Shown here in pieces: positions 7,188 through 14,928 of a stretch of DNA of 64,000 nt. How positions within the stretch are numbered: the stretch's first letter is position 1; every line of letters starts with the position of its first letter. The notes below the pieces were generated by a model that searched no databases, was not told where the DNA came from, and saw nothing but the letters and a program-made list of their open reading frames with translations. The DNA is from Paraburkholderia phenazinium (GTDB lineage: Bacteria; Pseudomonadota; Gammaproteobacteria; Burkholderiales; Burkholderiaceae). Location: NCBI RefSeq assembly GCF_900100735.1, contig NZ_FNCJ01000012.1:62001-126000 (forward strand). Direction: 5' to 3'. Both the position numbers and the translations under genes were made by a program.

Positions 7188-7757
7188 CTACCAAGGTTCC
7201 CGCTGAAGATGTGGCCACTCGCGTTGCCAGCGCTCGGTTTTTTCGGCGTATACGTCAGGTATCGGAAGTGCGCGATTGGGTTTCAACGCACCTTCGAATA
7301 GAGCCGTTAGGCCGAAGGGGGAGTAGACCTCGAACTTCTCATGCACGCGCTTGATCCCGACTGCAACCGTCGCGCACGGGAATCGGTCTATGCCATCCGA
7401 GGCCTGGTTCACGGGGCCAAATGGAATTCCAAACTTCGTCTCGTACCACAGTGGAACACGGGCCTGGTTGCGCACCTGTACTTCAACAGGGATGTCAGAA
7501 AATATCTGCCTCGCTTTACAGATCGCGTCGTTTTCCGCATCCCATGATGTATCCGGATCGTAGTAGAACAGGTCGTAATCGCGAATGCCCGCGTGGACAT
7601 CTCGTTCGCAAGCGAAATTCCAGATGGATTGCGCAATACAGCCGGCGGTCAACCACCAATCCTCAAAGCCAAGTTGTGCTGCTCTGCCCAGAATCAGCGC
7701 GTTCCATCGATTCGTTTGTACAACCTCAACAAGGCGGTGCTCCAAGGTCGCGGACAT
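7188..7757 (-). CDS. Nucleotidyltransferase-like protein (DUF925 / NTP_transf_6 family)
   Basis: A 189-residue protein of normal length for the DUF925 family, which has a nucleotidyltransferase fold. The signature parts are WWLTAGCIAQSIWN, GIRDYDLFYYDPDTS (the acidic pair that would bind metal) and CATVAVGIKR. The substrate is unknown for the family. The start at 7757 lies only five bases after the stop of the upstream DUF3224 gene, so the two are probably translated together. No clear functional link to DUF3224 is known to me. Confidence 0.85.
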   Translation of the reverse strand: MSATLEHRLVEVVQTNRWNALILGRAAQLGFEDWWLTAGCIAQSIWNFACERDVHAGIRDYDLFYYDPDTSWDAENDAICKARQIFSDIPVEVQVRNQARVPLWYETKFGIPFGPVNQASDGIDRFPCATVAVGIKRVHEKFEVYSPFGLTALFEGALKPNRALPIPDVYAEKTERWQREWPHLQREPW

Positions 7758-7762
7758 TCGCC

Positions 7763-8197
7763 TTAGCCTATGCGGTAATTTAACGTGTAGTGATGCGTGC
7801 CGGATTCGCGTCGTATGAGGAGTTCCCCGCGTATCCCGGCTAGTTCGCCGGTACCGGAGCCTGGCGCGATGCTGATACGCAACTCCTCACTGCCTGCGGA
7901 CATTTGCCCGAGATGGGCCAGCGCGAATCCACCAACGCGACCGTTCAACGTACCAGAAAATGATTCGAGCGCGACGTATGTCGCTTCGCCCAGTTGCGGT
8001 TGGCCAGCAGTGAGCATTTCGCCGAAGGCGTGGCCTTTCAGGCCGCCGTGGTACTCTTTTTCGAGCGCATGACGGCCGACGGCGGATGCACCGGTCGGCA
8101 CCGGAATCATATCTGGCGCGCCAATTTTCACGTCAAACTCGCCAACCGCGACTAACGACTCTGCATTGGAAGAAGCTACGCTCACAGGACCTCGCAC
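7763..8197 (-). CDS. DUF3224 family protein
   Basis: A 144-residue small beta-barrel-like protein of the DUF3224 family (VGEFDVKIG; GLKGHAFGEML; YVALESFSGTLNGRVGGFALAHLGQM; SGTGELAGIRGELLI). The function of the family is unknown. No ATG is available: the frame starts with GTG at 8197, and a second GTG at 8185 lies just after a GAGG motif and could be the real start. It is the first gene of a two-gene unit with the nucleotidyltransferase and is divergent from an AraC regulator at 8256, which may control it. Confidence 0.8.
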   Translation of the reverse strand: MRGPVSVASSNAESLVAVGEFDVKIGAPDMIPVPTGASAVGRHALEKEYHGGLKGHAFGEMLTAGQPQLGEATYVALESFSGTLNGRVGGFALAHLGQMSAGSEELRISIAPGSGTGELAGIRGELLIRRESGTHHYTLNYRIG

Positions 8198-8255
8198 AAG
8201 AAAATTGCAACCATAGACAAGACTGCTCCGACGTCGCTAATTGAAAGATTCATAG

Positions 8256-9131
8256 ATGGCATCATCATTGATCAAAACTCAGCCTATGTCTTGTAGAAAG
8301 CCGACATCGGAGTTTGACACGACGCTGACGCAGCGCGCTGTGCTGTTGCCCCAGCACGTTGGTCAGCGATTCCGGATCAACCGGTATCCGGTGGGCGAGG
8401 CATTGGCCCCATGGGCGGAATTTCACTGGATCGTCGAATGGGATCTACTGGACAACGATCTGCACACCCAGCGCGTCATGCCGTATCCCAATGCCAATCT
8501 AGCCTTCGAGGCCGGGCAGACGGCCATTCATGGCCCATCCAGGGGGCTCTTTACGCGGCAATTGCGAGGTCGTGGAAGGGTACACGGCGTGCGATTCAAG
8601 TGTGGTGGCCTGCGCCCGTGGATCGATTGTTCGATGTCCACGCTGAGCGATACTCAGGTTTCGCCTCTGTACTGCCTGCCGCACAGTGCGGATATCACCG
8701 AGGTCGAGGAGAACATCCTGAATCTCAAGGATCACCGGGACGCTGTTGCGTACGTCGAGCGCTTGCTGTCGACGCAAATACCGTCAATTGATCCGTTAGT
8801 CGAGCGCCTCGACAATGCTGTCCAGGCAGTGCAAAGAGACAGCAGCATCACTCGCGTACCTGCGTTACAGGAGCTTCTGGATCTAGACGAGCGTGCGTTG
8901 CAACGCTGCTTCTCAAACTATTTGGGGGTGACACCCAAATGGCTCATTCAACGCGCCAGAATCCACGACGCGCTGCAGTCTCTTGCCGTGGACGCAGAAA
9001 CACCGCTTGCCCATCTCGCCTTGCGCTTAGGCTTCTTCGATCAGGCGCACTTCAATCGTTGTTTCCGGCAGCACACCGGCCAATCCCCTCAGCAATATCG
9101 CCAGGCACTCCATCTAATGCATGGCGCATAA
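8256..9131 (+). CDS. AraC family transcriptional regulator
   Basis: A 291-residue regulator. The N-terminal half (about residues 25-150) is the cupin-like sensor of DUF6597-type AraC proteins (PWAEFHWIVEWDL; NLAFEAGQTAIHGP; VHGVRFKCGGLRPWI). The C-terminal half has two helix-turn-helix units (VPALQELLDLDERALQRCFS and PLAHLALRLGFFDQAHFNRCF, ending TGQSPQQYRQ). Starts at 8256 or 8286 are both possible because neither has a strong ribosome site. Divergent from DUF3224-nucleotidyltransferase, which are its likely targets. Inducer unknown. Confidence 0.87.
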   Translation: MASSLIKTQPMSCRKPTSEFDTTLTQRAVLLPQHVGQRFRINRYPVGEALAPWAEFHWIVEWDLLDNDLHTQRVMPYPNANLAFEAGQTAIHGPSRGLFTRQLRGRGRVHGVRFKCGGLRPWIDCSMSTLSDTQVSPLYCLPHSADITEVEENILNLKDHRDAVAYVERLLSTQIPSIDPLVERLDNAVQAVQRDSSITRVPALQELLDLDERALQRCFSNYLGVTPKWLIQRARIHDALQSLAVDAETPLAHLALRLGFFDQAHFNRCFRQHTGQSPQQYRQALHLMHGA

Positions 9132-9139
9132 AATGCGTA

Positions 9140-10111
9140 TCACTGATTGGTATCAGGGTGGGCTGCCTGGTACGCTTGCAGTCGGCTCGCGTATGCGGCG
9201 GCATCGCGCTCGTCGCCCGTGGCCCGATAGATTTCCTTAAGTTCATCCAGCACGTCCGGATTCGTTGTTCCGTTGGCGTCGTATTCAGCAAGCAGGTGTT
9301 GCTGGATCGCTAGCGCTTCGGCATTCCTGCCCAACAGGCGCAGCGTCCAACCGACAGAGCACCAGGCTTGACGGGTCGCCTCCGCGTCGCCGGCTCGTTC
9401 ACGCAGCGCGAGCGCGATGCGGAATTGGTCGAGCGCTTCCTGGTGGCGATTGAGATCGTTGAGCGCGTTTCCAATATTGTTGCGCAGGGACGCTTCCCAA
9501 TGCTGTGCCTTGGGATCGGAAGAGTCCAGAGCGAGTGACAGCGCGCGGTCGTCCCAGCGCAACTGATCCGCGGGAGCGGTATCGACGAAGGCCATCATGT
9601 GCAGAGCGTCCACGGCCAGCGCATCGAGATGATATTGGCGTGCCAGGCGAAAGGCGTTTGCATAGTCTTCGCGCGCTTCGCGCATCGTTTCCGGCGAGGC
9701 TCCTCCAGCCGTGGATACGGCCGAGGCGAACGTGCGGCCACGCTCCAGGTAGTAGCGTACTTGCGCCTCCGGTGAAACGCGGGCCAGTTTGGGTTTGAGA
9801 TCATCGAGGATCTGGCGTGCCTGGGCGAACTGTCCACGTAAGCCATAGGTTCGCGCGATCTGGGTCTGCAAAATGAAGCTCTGGTTGGCATCGGCGCCTG
9901 CTAGTGCGGCGCGGAAGCGCTCCTCGCTGGTGGCCGGCGAATCCCAGTTCCAAAGCTGATCGACATCGATAGGGGCGGCCTGGAGCAGCCTGGAAAGGCT
10001 GATCGCGACGACGAACGCGAGCAGGGTATATAGCGGGAACAGGCCGCGCGATCGCGTTGCTGAATGGGCGCGATTGTCGTGCAAATCTTGGGTGGCTTTG
10101 GTCTGGTTCAT
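9140..10111 (-). CDS. Membrane-anchored TPR protein
   Basis: A 323-residue protein with an uncleaved-looking signal anchor at residues about 24-45 (LFPLYTLLAFVVAISLSRLL) followed by a periplasmic domain made of tetratricopeptide-like helices. The clearest repeats are at residues 205-285 (NNIGNALNDLNRHQEALDQF, then CSVGWTLRLLGRNAEALAIQ, then LDELKEIYRATGDERDA). TPR domains mediate protein contacts; the partner is unknown. It is convergent with the AraC gene (8 bases apart) and stands alone. Confidence 0.75.
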   Translation of the reverse strand: MNQTKATQDLHDNRAHSATRSRGLFPLYTLLAFVVAISLSRLLQAAPIDVDQLWNWDSPATSEERFRAALAGADANQSFILQTQIARTYGLRGQFAQARQILDDLKPKLARVSPEAQVRYYLERGRTFASAVSTAGGASPETMREAREDYANAFRLARQYHLDALAVDALHMMAFVDTAPADQLRWDDRALSLALDSSDPKAQHWEASLRNNIGNALNDLNRHQEALDQFRIALALRERAGDAEATRQAWCSVGWTLRLLGRNAEALAIQQHLLAEYDANGTTNPDVLDELKEIYRATGDERDAAAYASRLQAYQAAHPDTNQ

Positions 10112-10508
10112 GGGTTGCCAGTTTAGAGAGCCTGGGGGCAGGACCGTATGCTAACGCCGAATGACTGCGCAAAATATTCCGGGGCCATTCGGTTTGGTAA
10201 AGACTGCGTCGCGTGTATCGATTTCGATCATTCTGACTTGCGTAAATATTCGCATTGCATGAGGCAGGCGGGACCTAATTCGGTCATTCGATGCGGGCTC
10301 TGAAATGACGGTCTAACGTCTAACTGTTAGTCGACACGGCAGGCTGTATCGCCGATAATTTAGTGCATCTTCATCTGCCGACGCGAAGCGCGTCGAGGCC
10401 ATCTCGGCAGTTTGCGAAACACGCGAATCTATTCAAGACTCGCTTGAATTCACGCTCCGCGCGAACCGTTAATCAGGCGTAGCCAATGCCGACCAGGGGT
10501 GTCGCTCC
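10112..10508. other. Intergenic stretch, no supported gene
   Basis: 397 bases between the divergent TPR and MFS genes, without a recognisable gene. It contains a tandem GTCTAAC at 10311-10324 running into CTAACTGTTAG, a possible operator. It presumably holds the promoters of both neighbours. Confidence 0.6.
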
Positions 10509-11783
10509 ATGGATTCAGGAATAACTTCGGGCGGAGAAACGCGAGCGCCGGCGTTTCGCTGGTTCTGGCTCGCGAACCTGGCGATCCAGGTCGGCGGCCG
10601 CGCATGGACTCTGGCACTACCGGTTCTCGCCATCCAATACCTCTCGGCCGACAGTCGCCAGGTAGGCTACCTGACGGCGGCCGAAACGGTAGGCCCCATG
10701 CTGTTGCTGTTGCCCGCTGGCGTATGGATCGATCGAATGTCCAAACGTTACGCGATGATATTCTCGGCGGTGAGTCGCGCGTTACTGATCGGGACCGTCC
10801 CGGTCATATGGCTGAGCGGGTGGCTTGGCATGCCGTCTCTCTACGTCATTGCCCTGTTCGTCGGCGTGGCAAGCCATTTCTACGGTATCGCCTATCAGGC
10901 CTACGTACCGCTGCTCGTCGGATCTGGCGAGAGCTATCGGGCCAACACGCTGCTCACGACATCATCCAGAGCGGCTGATGCGAGCACTCCCATTGTGATC
11001 GGGTTCGTGATGAAACTCATCGGCGCACCTGTCGTGGTTCTGCTGGATTCCGTCGGGTATCTCGTCTGCGCAGCGATCCTCACGCGCGTACCGCATAAAG
11101 AAGAGGTGCACGCCGATACGAGCAAGCGGGGTCTGCGTCAGGGAATGATAGAAGGGCTCCGTTTCGTCTGGTCCGAACCTGCCTTGCGCGTCATCGCACT
11201 CGCTATGCTTCTCTCGAACTTCTTTGCAACGGCGATCACCACACTGACGCCCATCCTGGTGCTTGAGACCCTACGTCTTGGGCCAGCCGGGTTGGGGGTC
11301 GTCTACTCATCGGTCACGGCAGGTGGCCTGGTGGGCGCACTGCTTCTCGGTCCAGCGCGGCGCAAGTTCGGCATCGGTACGCTGCTCACGGGGGGATTGG
11401 TCGTCGCGGCCGGCTTCTGCATACTGACGCCGCTCGCCGCGAGCCTGCCGGTCAATGAAGCGCGGTTTGGCCAGGCGGTGCTGATGGTCTCGATGTTCGG
11501 CACGGCCTTCGGCGGGGTCTTCTTCGCCGTTTCCCAGATCAGCCTGCGCCAGATGTTGTGTCCAAAGGATCTGATGAGCCGCGTCAACGCAACGATGCGG
11601 TTCGTGGTTTGGGGCACGATGCCCCTCGCTAGCATGGCGGCCGGCCTCAGCGCACATATGTTCGGTCTTGTGCCGACGATGTGGATTGCCGCGCTGGGTA
11701 CGATCGTCACGGTGTTTCCAATCCACGGCATCTCCCGGCATGTCCCGTCGCAGTTCGGCGACGCGGCGAAATCCCTTGGCTGA
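10509..11783 (+). CDS. MFS exporter, MFS_3 (enterobactin exporter-like) family
   Basis: A 424-residue inner membrane transporter with 12 predicted membrane segments. It resembles the EntS-type MFS_3 group: FWLANLAIQVGGRAWTLALP in TM1 and the loop motif GVWIDRMSKRYAMIFSAVSRA between TM2 and TM3. Members of this group export siderophores, macrolides and other small natural products. Its stop is 36 bases before the candidate promoter of the aminoacyl-tRNA-synthetase-like gene. An export role for something made or modified by that neighbour is possible but only suggested by position. Confidence 0.85.
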   Translation: MDSGITSGGETRAPAFRWFWLANLAIQVGGRAWTLALPVLAIQYLSADSRQVGYLTAAETVGPMLLLLPAGVWIDRMSKRYAMIFSAVSRALLIGTVPVIWLSGWLGMPSLYVIALFVGVASHFYGIAYQAYVPLLVGSGESYRANTLLTTSSRAADASTPIVIGFVMKLIGAPVVVLLDSVGYLVCAAILTRVPHKEEVHADTSKRGLRQGMIEGLRFVWSEPALRVIALAMLLSNFFATAITTLTPILVLETLRLGPAGLGVVYSSVTAGGLVGALLLGPARRKFGIGTLLTGGLVVAAGFCILTPLAASLPVNEARFGQAVLMVSMFGTAFGGVFFAVSQISLRQMLCPKDLMSRVNATMRFVVWGTMPLASMAAGLSAHMFGLVPTMWIAALGTIVTVFPIHGISRHVPSQFGDAAKSLG

Positions 11784-11818
11784 TACGCTGATACTCGGAC
11801 GTTCGGGCGATTGATTCC

Positions 11819-11847
11819 TTGCAAATGAGCCGATATCCAGGTATTTT
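11819..11847 (+). promoter_or_regulatory. Sigma-70-like promoter of the leader/synthetase-like unit
   Basis: TTGCAA (11819-11824) and TATTTT (11842-11847) are separated by exactly 17 bases. Transcription would begin near 11854, about 40 bases before the leader peptide, giving a leader RNA that contains the whole attenuator. Confidence 0.6.
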
Positions 11848-11894
11848 TGTGGAACAGCGGGTGTGTTCCTGCTGAATAGCAAAGGGAGCAAGCA

Positions 11895-11945
11895 ATGGAC
11901 GCTATGCGTCATTGGGTCAACCAGCGAGGTTTTGGCGGTACATAA
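11895..11945 (+). CDS. Leader peptide, 16 aa
   Basis: The peptide is MDAMRHWVNQRGFGGT. Its ATG follows GGGAG (11884-11888) at six bases, a good ribosome site, so translation is likely. Three of its last five codons before Thr are Gly (GGT, GGC, GGT), and these lie at or inside the first arm of a hairpin. The TAA stop (11943-11945) falls in the hairpin loop and base of the second arm. This is the layout of amino-acid leader peptides such as TrpL, although Gly codons are not in a long run. The alternative is a precursor of a small peptide product; I see no recognition motif for that. Confidence 0.6.
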   Translation: MDAMRHWVNQRGFGGT

Positions 11946-12019
11946 CCGCCAACGCCTGTTTTTGCTTGTTTGTTTTGCACAATTTCGGCGCTGGCAAGGC
12001 GCCGAATTCTTTTGCTTTC
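11932..12019 (+). promoter_or_regulatory. Four-segment transcription attenuator
   Basis: Segment 1 (TTGGCGGT, 11932-11939) pairs perfectly with segment 2 (ACCGCCAA, 11945-11952). Segment 2 extended (GCCAACGCC, 11948-11956) can instead pair with segment 3 (GGCGCTGGC, 11987-11995) at 8 of 9 positions. Segment 3 (TTCGGCGC, 11984-11991) pairs perfectly with segment 4 (GCGCCGAA, 11999-12006), followed by the T-rich run TTCTTTTGCTTT. A ribosome stalled at the Gly codons would block segment 1, let 2:3 form and prevent the 3:4 terminator. Confidence 0.65.
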
Positions 12020-12077
12020 CATTTTCTGCGTCTTGCGAGCTCCGGTAACCACCGACGATCTCATGAGGCGTAATCAA

Positions 12078-12905
12078 ATGGAACAGGTCTATGAATTGAA
12101 CAATTTCCTCTTCTATGACGAGGAGGACATCCGCTTGCGAGAGCAATTCACGCGTAGCATGCCGGCGCAGATTTCAACGATTCTCACGCAACTGAATTCG
12201 GCATGGACCTTCGAACGAATAGAGGCGCCGTCGCTGATTCCCCGTGACCTGTTGAGCGCGGAATACAGTGACAACGATATTTGGGCGCAACCCATCAGAG
12301 AGCAAGAGACTCCCCTGGCGCTCAAGCCTGAGACCACACCATCGACATATGCTTGGATGGTCAAAAAACTGGAAGCACGCTCACGAAAGCTGCCTTGGTG
12401 CGTTTGGCAATTATCCAAGAGCTTCCGTAGGGAGCAGGACCAGCCCAGCCGGCACATGCGTCTGAAGGAGTTTTGCCAAATGGAGTTTCAATGCCTGTAC
12501 GCCGTCGATTCCAAGTGCGACTACATGCGGGAAGCCATGGAGCCACTCGCGGAATGGTTCTCTCGTGAGCTCTGCGTGCCGACTCGTGCGGTTCAAAGCG
12601 ATCGCTTACCGGCCTATTCCGAGAGGACATGGGACATCGAAGCGTGGAATGCCGACAAATGGATGGAGGTCTGCTCTGTCTCGTTACGCAAGGATTTCCC
12701 CATTCAACCGAGAGTGAAAGATCGTGCGGTCGAATGCCGGGTTCTGGAAATCGCCTGCGGCCCGGATCGGATGGCGTACTGCAAGAGACAGTCGCTTTTG
12801 GCGGTGCCTGCGCTGCGGCCTCACATGCTGCTGGATATGGCGGTTGATGCGCTTAGCCAAGAGGCGCCAATAGAATGCTCGGCGGACTTAACGCTCCGAA
12901 CGTAA
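12078..12905 (+). CDS. Stand-alone class II aminoacyl-tRNA-synthetase-like protein (glycyl type catalytic core)
   Basis: A 275-residue protein that looks like only the catalytic core of an alpha2-type glycyl-tRNA synthetase. LKPETTPSTYAWM parallels the LRPETAQG region, SFRREQ..LKEFCQMEFQ is class II motif 2 with its ATP-binding Arg, and VLEIACGPDRMA resembles motif 3. The C-terminal anticodon-binding domain is absent. Burkholderiales charge tRNA-Gly with the unrelated GlyQS enzyme, so this is a paralogue with another job, such as aminoacylating a carrier protein, peptide or small molecule. The ATG at 12078 follows GAGG at nine bases; an ATG at 12063 has no ribosome site. An attenuator precedes it. 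Confidence 0.8.
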   Translation: MEQVYELNNFLFYDEEDIRLREQFTRSMPAQISTILTQLNSAWTFERIEAPSLIPRDLLSAEYSDNDIWAQPIREQETPLALKPETTPSTYAWMVKKLEARSRKLPWCVWQLSKSFRREQDQPSRHMRLKEFCQMEFQCLYAVDSKCDYMREAMEPLAEWFSRELCVPTRAVQSDRLPAYSERTWDIEAWNADKWMEVCSVSLRKDFPIQPRVKDRAVECRVLEIACGPDRMAYCKRQSLLAVPALRPHMLLDMAVDALSQEAPIECSADLTLRT

Positions 12906-13079
12906 AGGTAGCCGCGGAATTCAGATGGTCTACGCGGTCTATGGGTGTTCGAGCGGTAGGGACGGCCATGGATCGGCGTTCGCCAGCACTGCCGCACGGA
13001 CGTTTAGGTGGCCGTCAGCCAACCCACTGCGAATGACGGTTACACTGGATACCCCATCTTCATGTGCCAGGAGACTGCT

Positions 13080-13538
13080 ATGAGCAAGCGTACCCTTGTA
13101 TCGACTGCCGCCACGTTGCTGTGCGTGGGTGCCCTGACGGGCTTGACCGCCATCCCGGCTCAGGCAGGCGGCGCGCCGGTGAAATGCCATCTGACCTTCA
13201 GCATGTCCGGATGGTCGGCGATTTATCAGCATGCCGAAGGACGGGGCAGAGTAACTTGCGATAATGGGCAAAGGGCCGCTGTCACGATCAGCGTGCATGG
13301 CGGTGGCCTGACGGCCGGCAAGTTTCACGTCAACGGCCACGGCGATATCACCAATGTCTACAGCATCAGGGATGTGTACGGCAGTTATGCGCAGGCCGGT
13401 GCTTCGGCCGGTGCGGGAAGTAGCGGTACTGCCCAGGTGTTGACCAAGGGAACGACGTCGATGGCGTTGAGCGGCAGCGGCGAAGGCGTAGACCTTGGTG
13501 TAGCGGTCGATGCTTTCAAGATCGAACCGGTCCACTGA
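13080..13538 (+). CDS. Exported protein of unknown function
   Basis: A 152-residue protein with a clear Sec signal peptide (positively charged MSKR, hydrophobic residues 5-24, cleavage after AIPAQA at about residue 29). The mature part is Gly- and Ala-rich with alternating hydrophobic strands (AAVTISVHGGGLTAGKFHVNG; TTSMALSGSGEGVDLGVAVD), consistent with a beta structure in the periplasm. I do not recognise the family. AGGAG ahead of 13080 fixes the start. It stands alone between the synthetase-like gene and the GNAT gene. Confidence 0.75.
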   Translation: MSKRTLVSTAATLLCVGALTGLTAIPAQAGGAPVKCHLTFSMSGWSAIYQHAEGRGRVTCDNGQRAAVTISVHGGGLTAGKFHVNGHGDITNVYSIRDVYGSYAQAGASAGAGSSGTAQVLTKGTTSMALSGSGEGVDLGVAVDAFKIEPVH

Positions 13539-13720
13539 GACACCAGAGATGCTGTGATGTATTCCCTACGCCGGGCGTCATAGCTTTCAATCACTATTTT
13601 CGCCCAGTGCTCGAGTCGAGCATCGGGCAATATGGATGGCACCTGAAAGGTGTTTCGAACCGCCGGGATGTTGGAGCACCGAGATTCTCGGCGGCCGGCT
13701 ATGTCACTGGAACGGATTGG

Positions 13721-14434
13721 ATGAAAGTATCGACAATGGAAATGCCAAAACCCCTGGCCGTTCATCGGGTTGATCCGCTGATCGTCGAGGCGTGGGTGAC
13801 GGGCTGGACGCTGTCGCGAAGAACGCCCGCTCCGACGGTGTTACCAATTGGTTTTCGGGTCGACGTCGGATTGCCTCAAGAAAAAACACGTTACGTGCTG
13901 CCGGAATTTCGACCAGAAGTCGTTACGGATCTGGCTTCCCGCATCCATACTCCATGGACTTTCATCAAGGTTTGCGCCGAGCCGAGGACTGTGGCTGAGG
14001 TCCTTCCGCAGGCCTGGACCGTACAAGCGCCTTTATTCATGATGGCGACAGCGTTGGCCGGCAACGAAGCTTCGCAAGGCGAGGGCATCCTCCCAAAAGG
14101 GTATGTCGTGCGCGTATTTGACGAGGGGCCAATTATCCGGGTGCAGGTCGAGGACGCTGCGGGTGAGATAGCCGCGAGCGGTCAGTGCGCCCTGAACGGA
14201 GAGTCGTGCATATTTGACCAGATCGTCACGCATGAGTTACACCGAAGACGTGGCTTGGGAAGCGTAATCATGACGCTATTGAGCGACGAGGCTGTGGCGC
14301 GGGGAAAGCGGCAAGGCGTTCTGGTGGCGACGGCCGATGGGCTTGCGCTGTACCGTGCCATCGGATGGACTGTCCACTCGCCCGTCACCTCTGCCGTAAT
14401 CATTCCCGCTGATGAACGCGCAGCCGGGAAATAG
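13721..14434 (+). CDS. GNAT family N-acetyltransferase
   Basis: A 237-residue protein whose C-terminal 110 residues are a GNAT domain. Motif A, which binds acetyl-CoA, is visible as RRRGLGSVIMTLLSDEAVARG, preceded by IFDQIVTHELH and followed by the LYRAIGWTV strand-loop. The N-terminal half (about residues 15-110) is unlike typical GNAT leaders and may bind substrate. The frame is open upstream to 13607; I chose the ATG at 13721, though 13736 is equally likely because ribosome sites are weak. Substrate unknown. Confidence 0.8.
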   Translation: MKVSTMEMPKPLAVHRVDPLIVEAWVTGWTLSRRTPAPTVLPIGFRVDVGLPQEKTRYVLPEFRPEVVTDLASRIHTPWTFIKVCAEPRTVAEVLPQAWTVQAPLFMMATALAGNEASQGEGILPKGYVVRVFDEGPIIRVQVEDAAGEIAASGQCALNGESCIFDQIVTHELHRRRGLGSVIMTLLSDEAVARGKRQGVLVATADGLALYRAIGWTVHSPVTSAVIIPADERAAGK

Positions 14435-14511
14435 CTCTCCGGCAGCGGCCGTGAAATCTTCCACGCCCCAGGTGGAGGACCTCACCGCACTCCGCACCAG
14501 ACTAAGGCCGC

Positions 14512-14898
14512 TTACATTCCGCCCAACGGTTTCTTCACCGTCAGCTTGTTGGTGACAGATGTCACCCCGGAAACGCTCCTCGCGATCGCCTCAGCCTTGC
14601 CGATCTGGGCGGCTTCCGTGACCGTGCCATTTAGTGTCACTGCGCCGTCTTTTGCGATAACACTGATGTCGCCGGCACTGATTTCCTTGTCCTTCCCGAT
14701 AGCGGCATAAACCCTGCGGCGCAGGGCACGGTCCGCTTTCCGGCCCGCGGGGGCCGCGGCGCCCGATGCCATCATCCCGGACGCACCCTGCGCACTGTTG
14801 GGTGCACTGCTTGCTTCACCGGATTGGGACCATGCCGTTGTGGATGCTGCAACAAACAATGCGGCGATCGCCAGCTCGAGTGTCTTGATTGTTTTCAT
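14512..14898 (-). CDS. BON-domain periplasmic protein
   Basis: A 128-residue exported protein. The signal peptide ends near TTAWSQ (residue 25), followed by a Ser/Ala-rich linker and one BON domain (about residues 58-122: ALRRRVYAAIGKDKEISAGD, then GAVTLNGTVTEAAQIGKAEA and VTSVTNKLTV). BON domains bind phospholipid or membranes, as in OsmY. It is the last gene of the nine-gene catabolic operon, 30 bases after the porin, but its role may be general envelope protection rather than catabolism. Confidence 0.85.
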   Translation of the reverse strand: MKTIKTLELAIAALFVAASTTAWSQSGEASSAPNSAQGASGMMASGAAAPAGRKADRALRRRVYAAIGKDKEISAGDISVIAKDGAVTLNGTVTEAAQIGKAEAIARSVSGVTSVTNKLTVKKPLGGM

Positions 14899-14928
14899 GG
14901 ATGACTCCGGTTCATTAAGGTGACGAAA

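Noticed and set aside
11854..12062. T-box riboswitch before the synthetase-like gene
   Set aside because: No T-box bulge or stem I features, and T-boxes are essentially absent from proteobacteria; the leader-peptide attenuator explains the sequence better.
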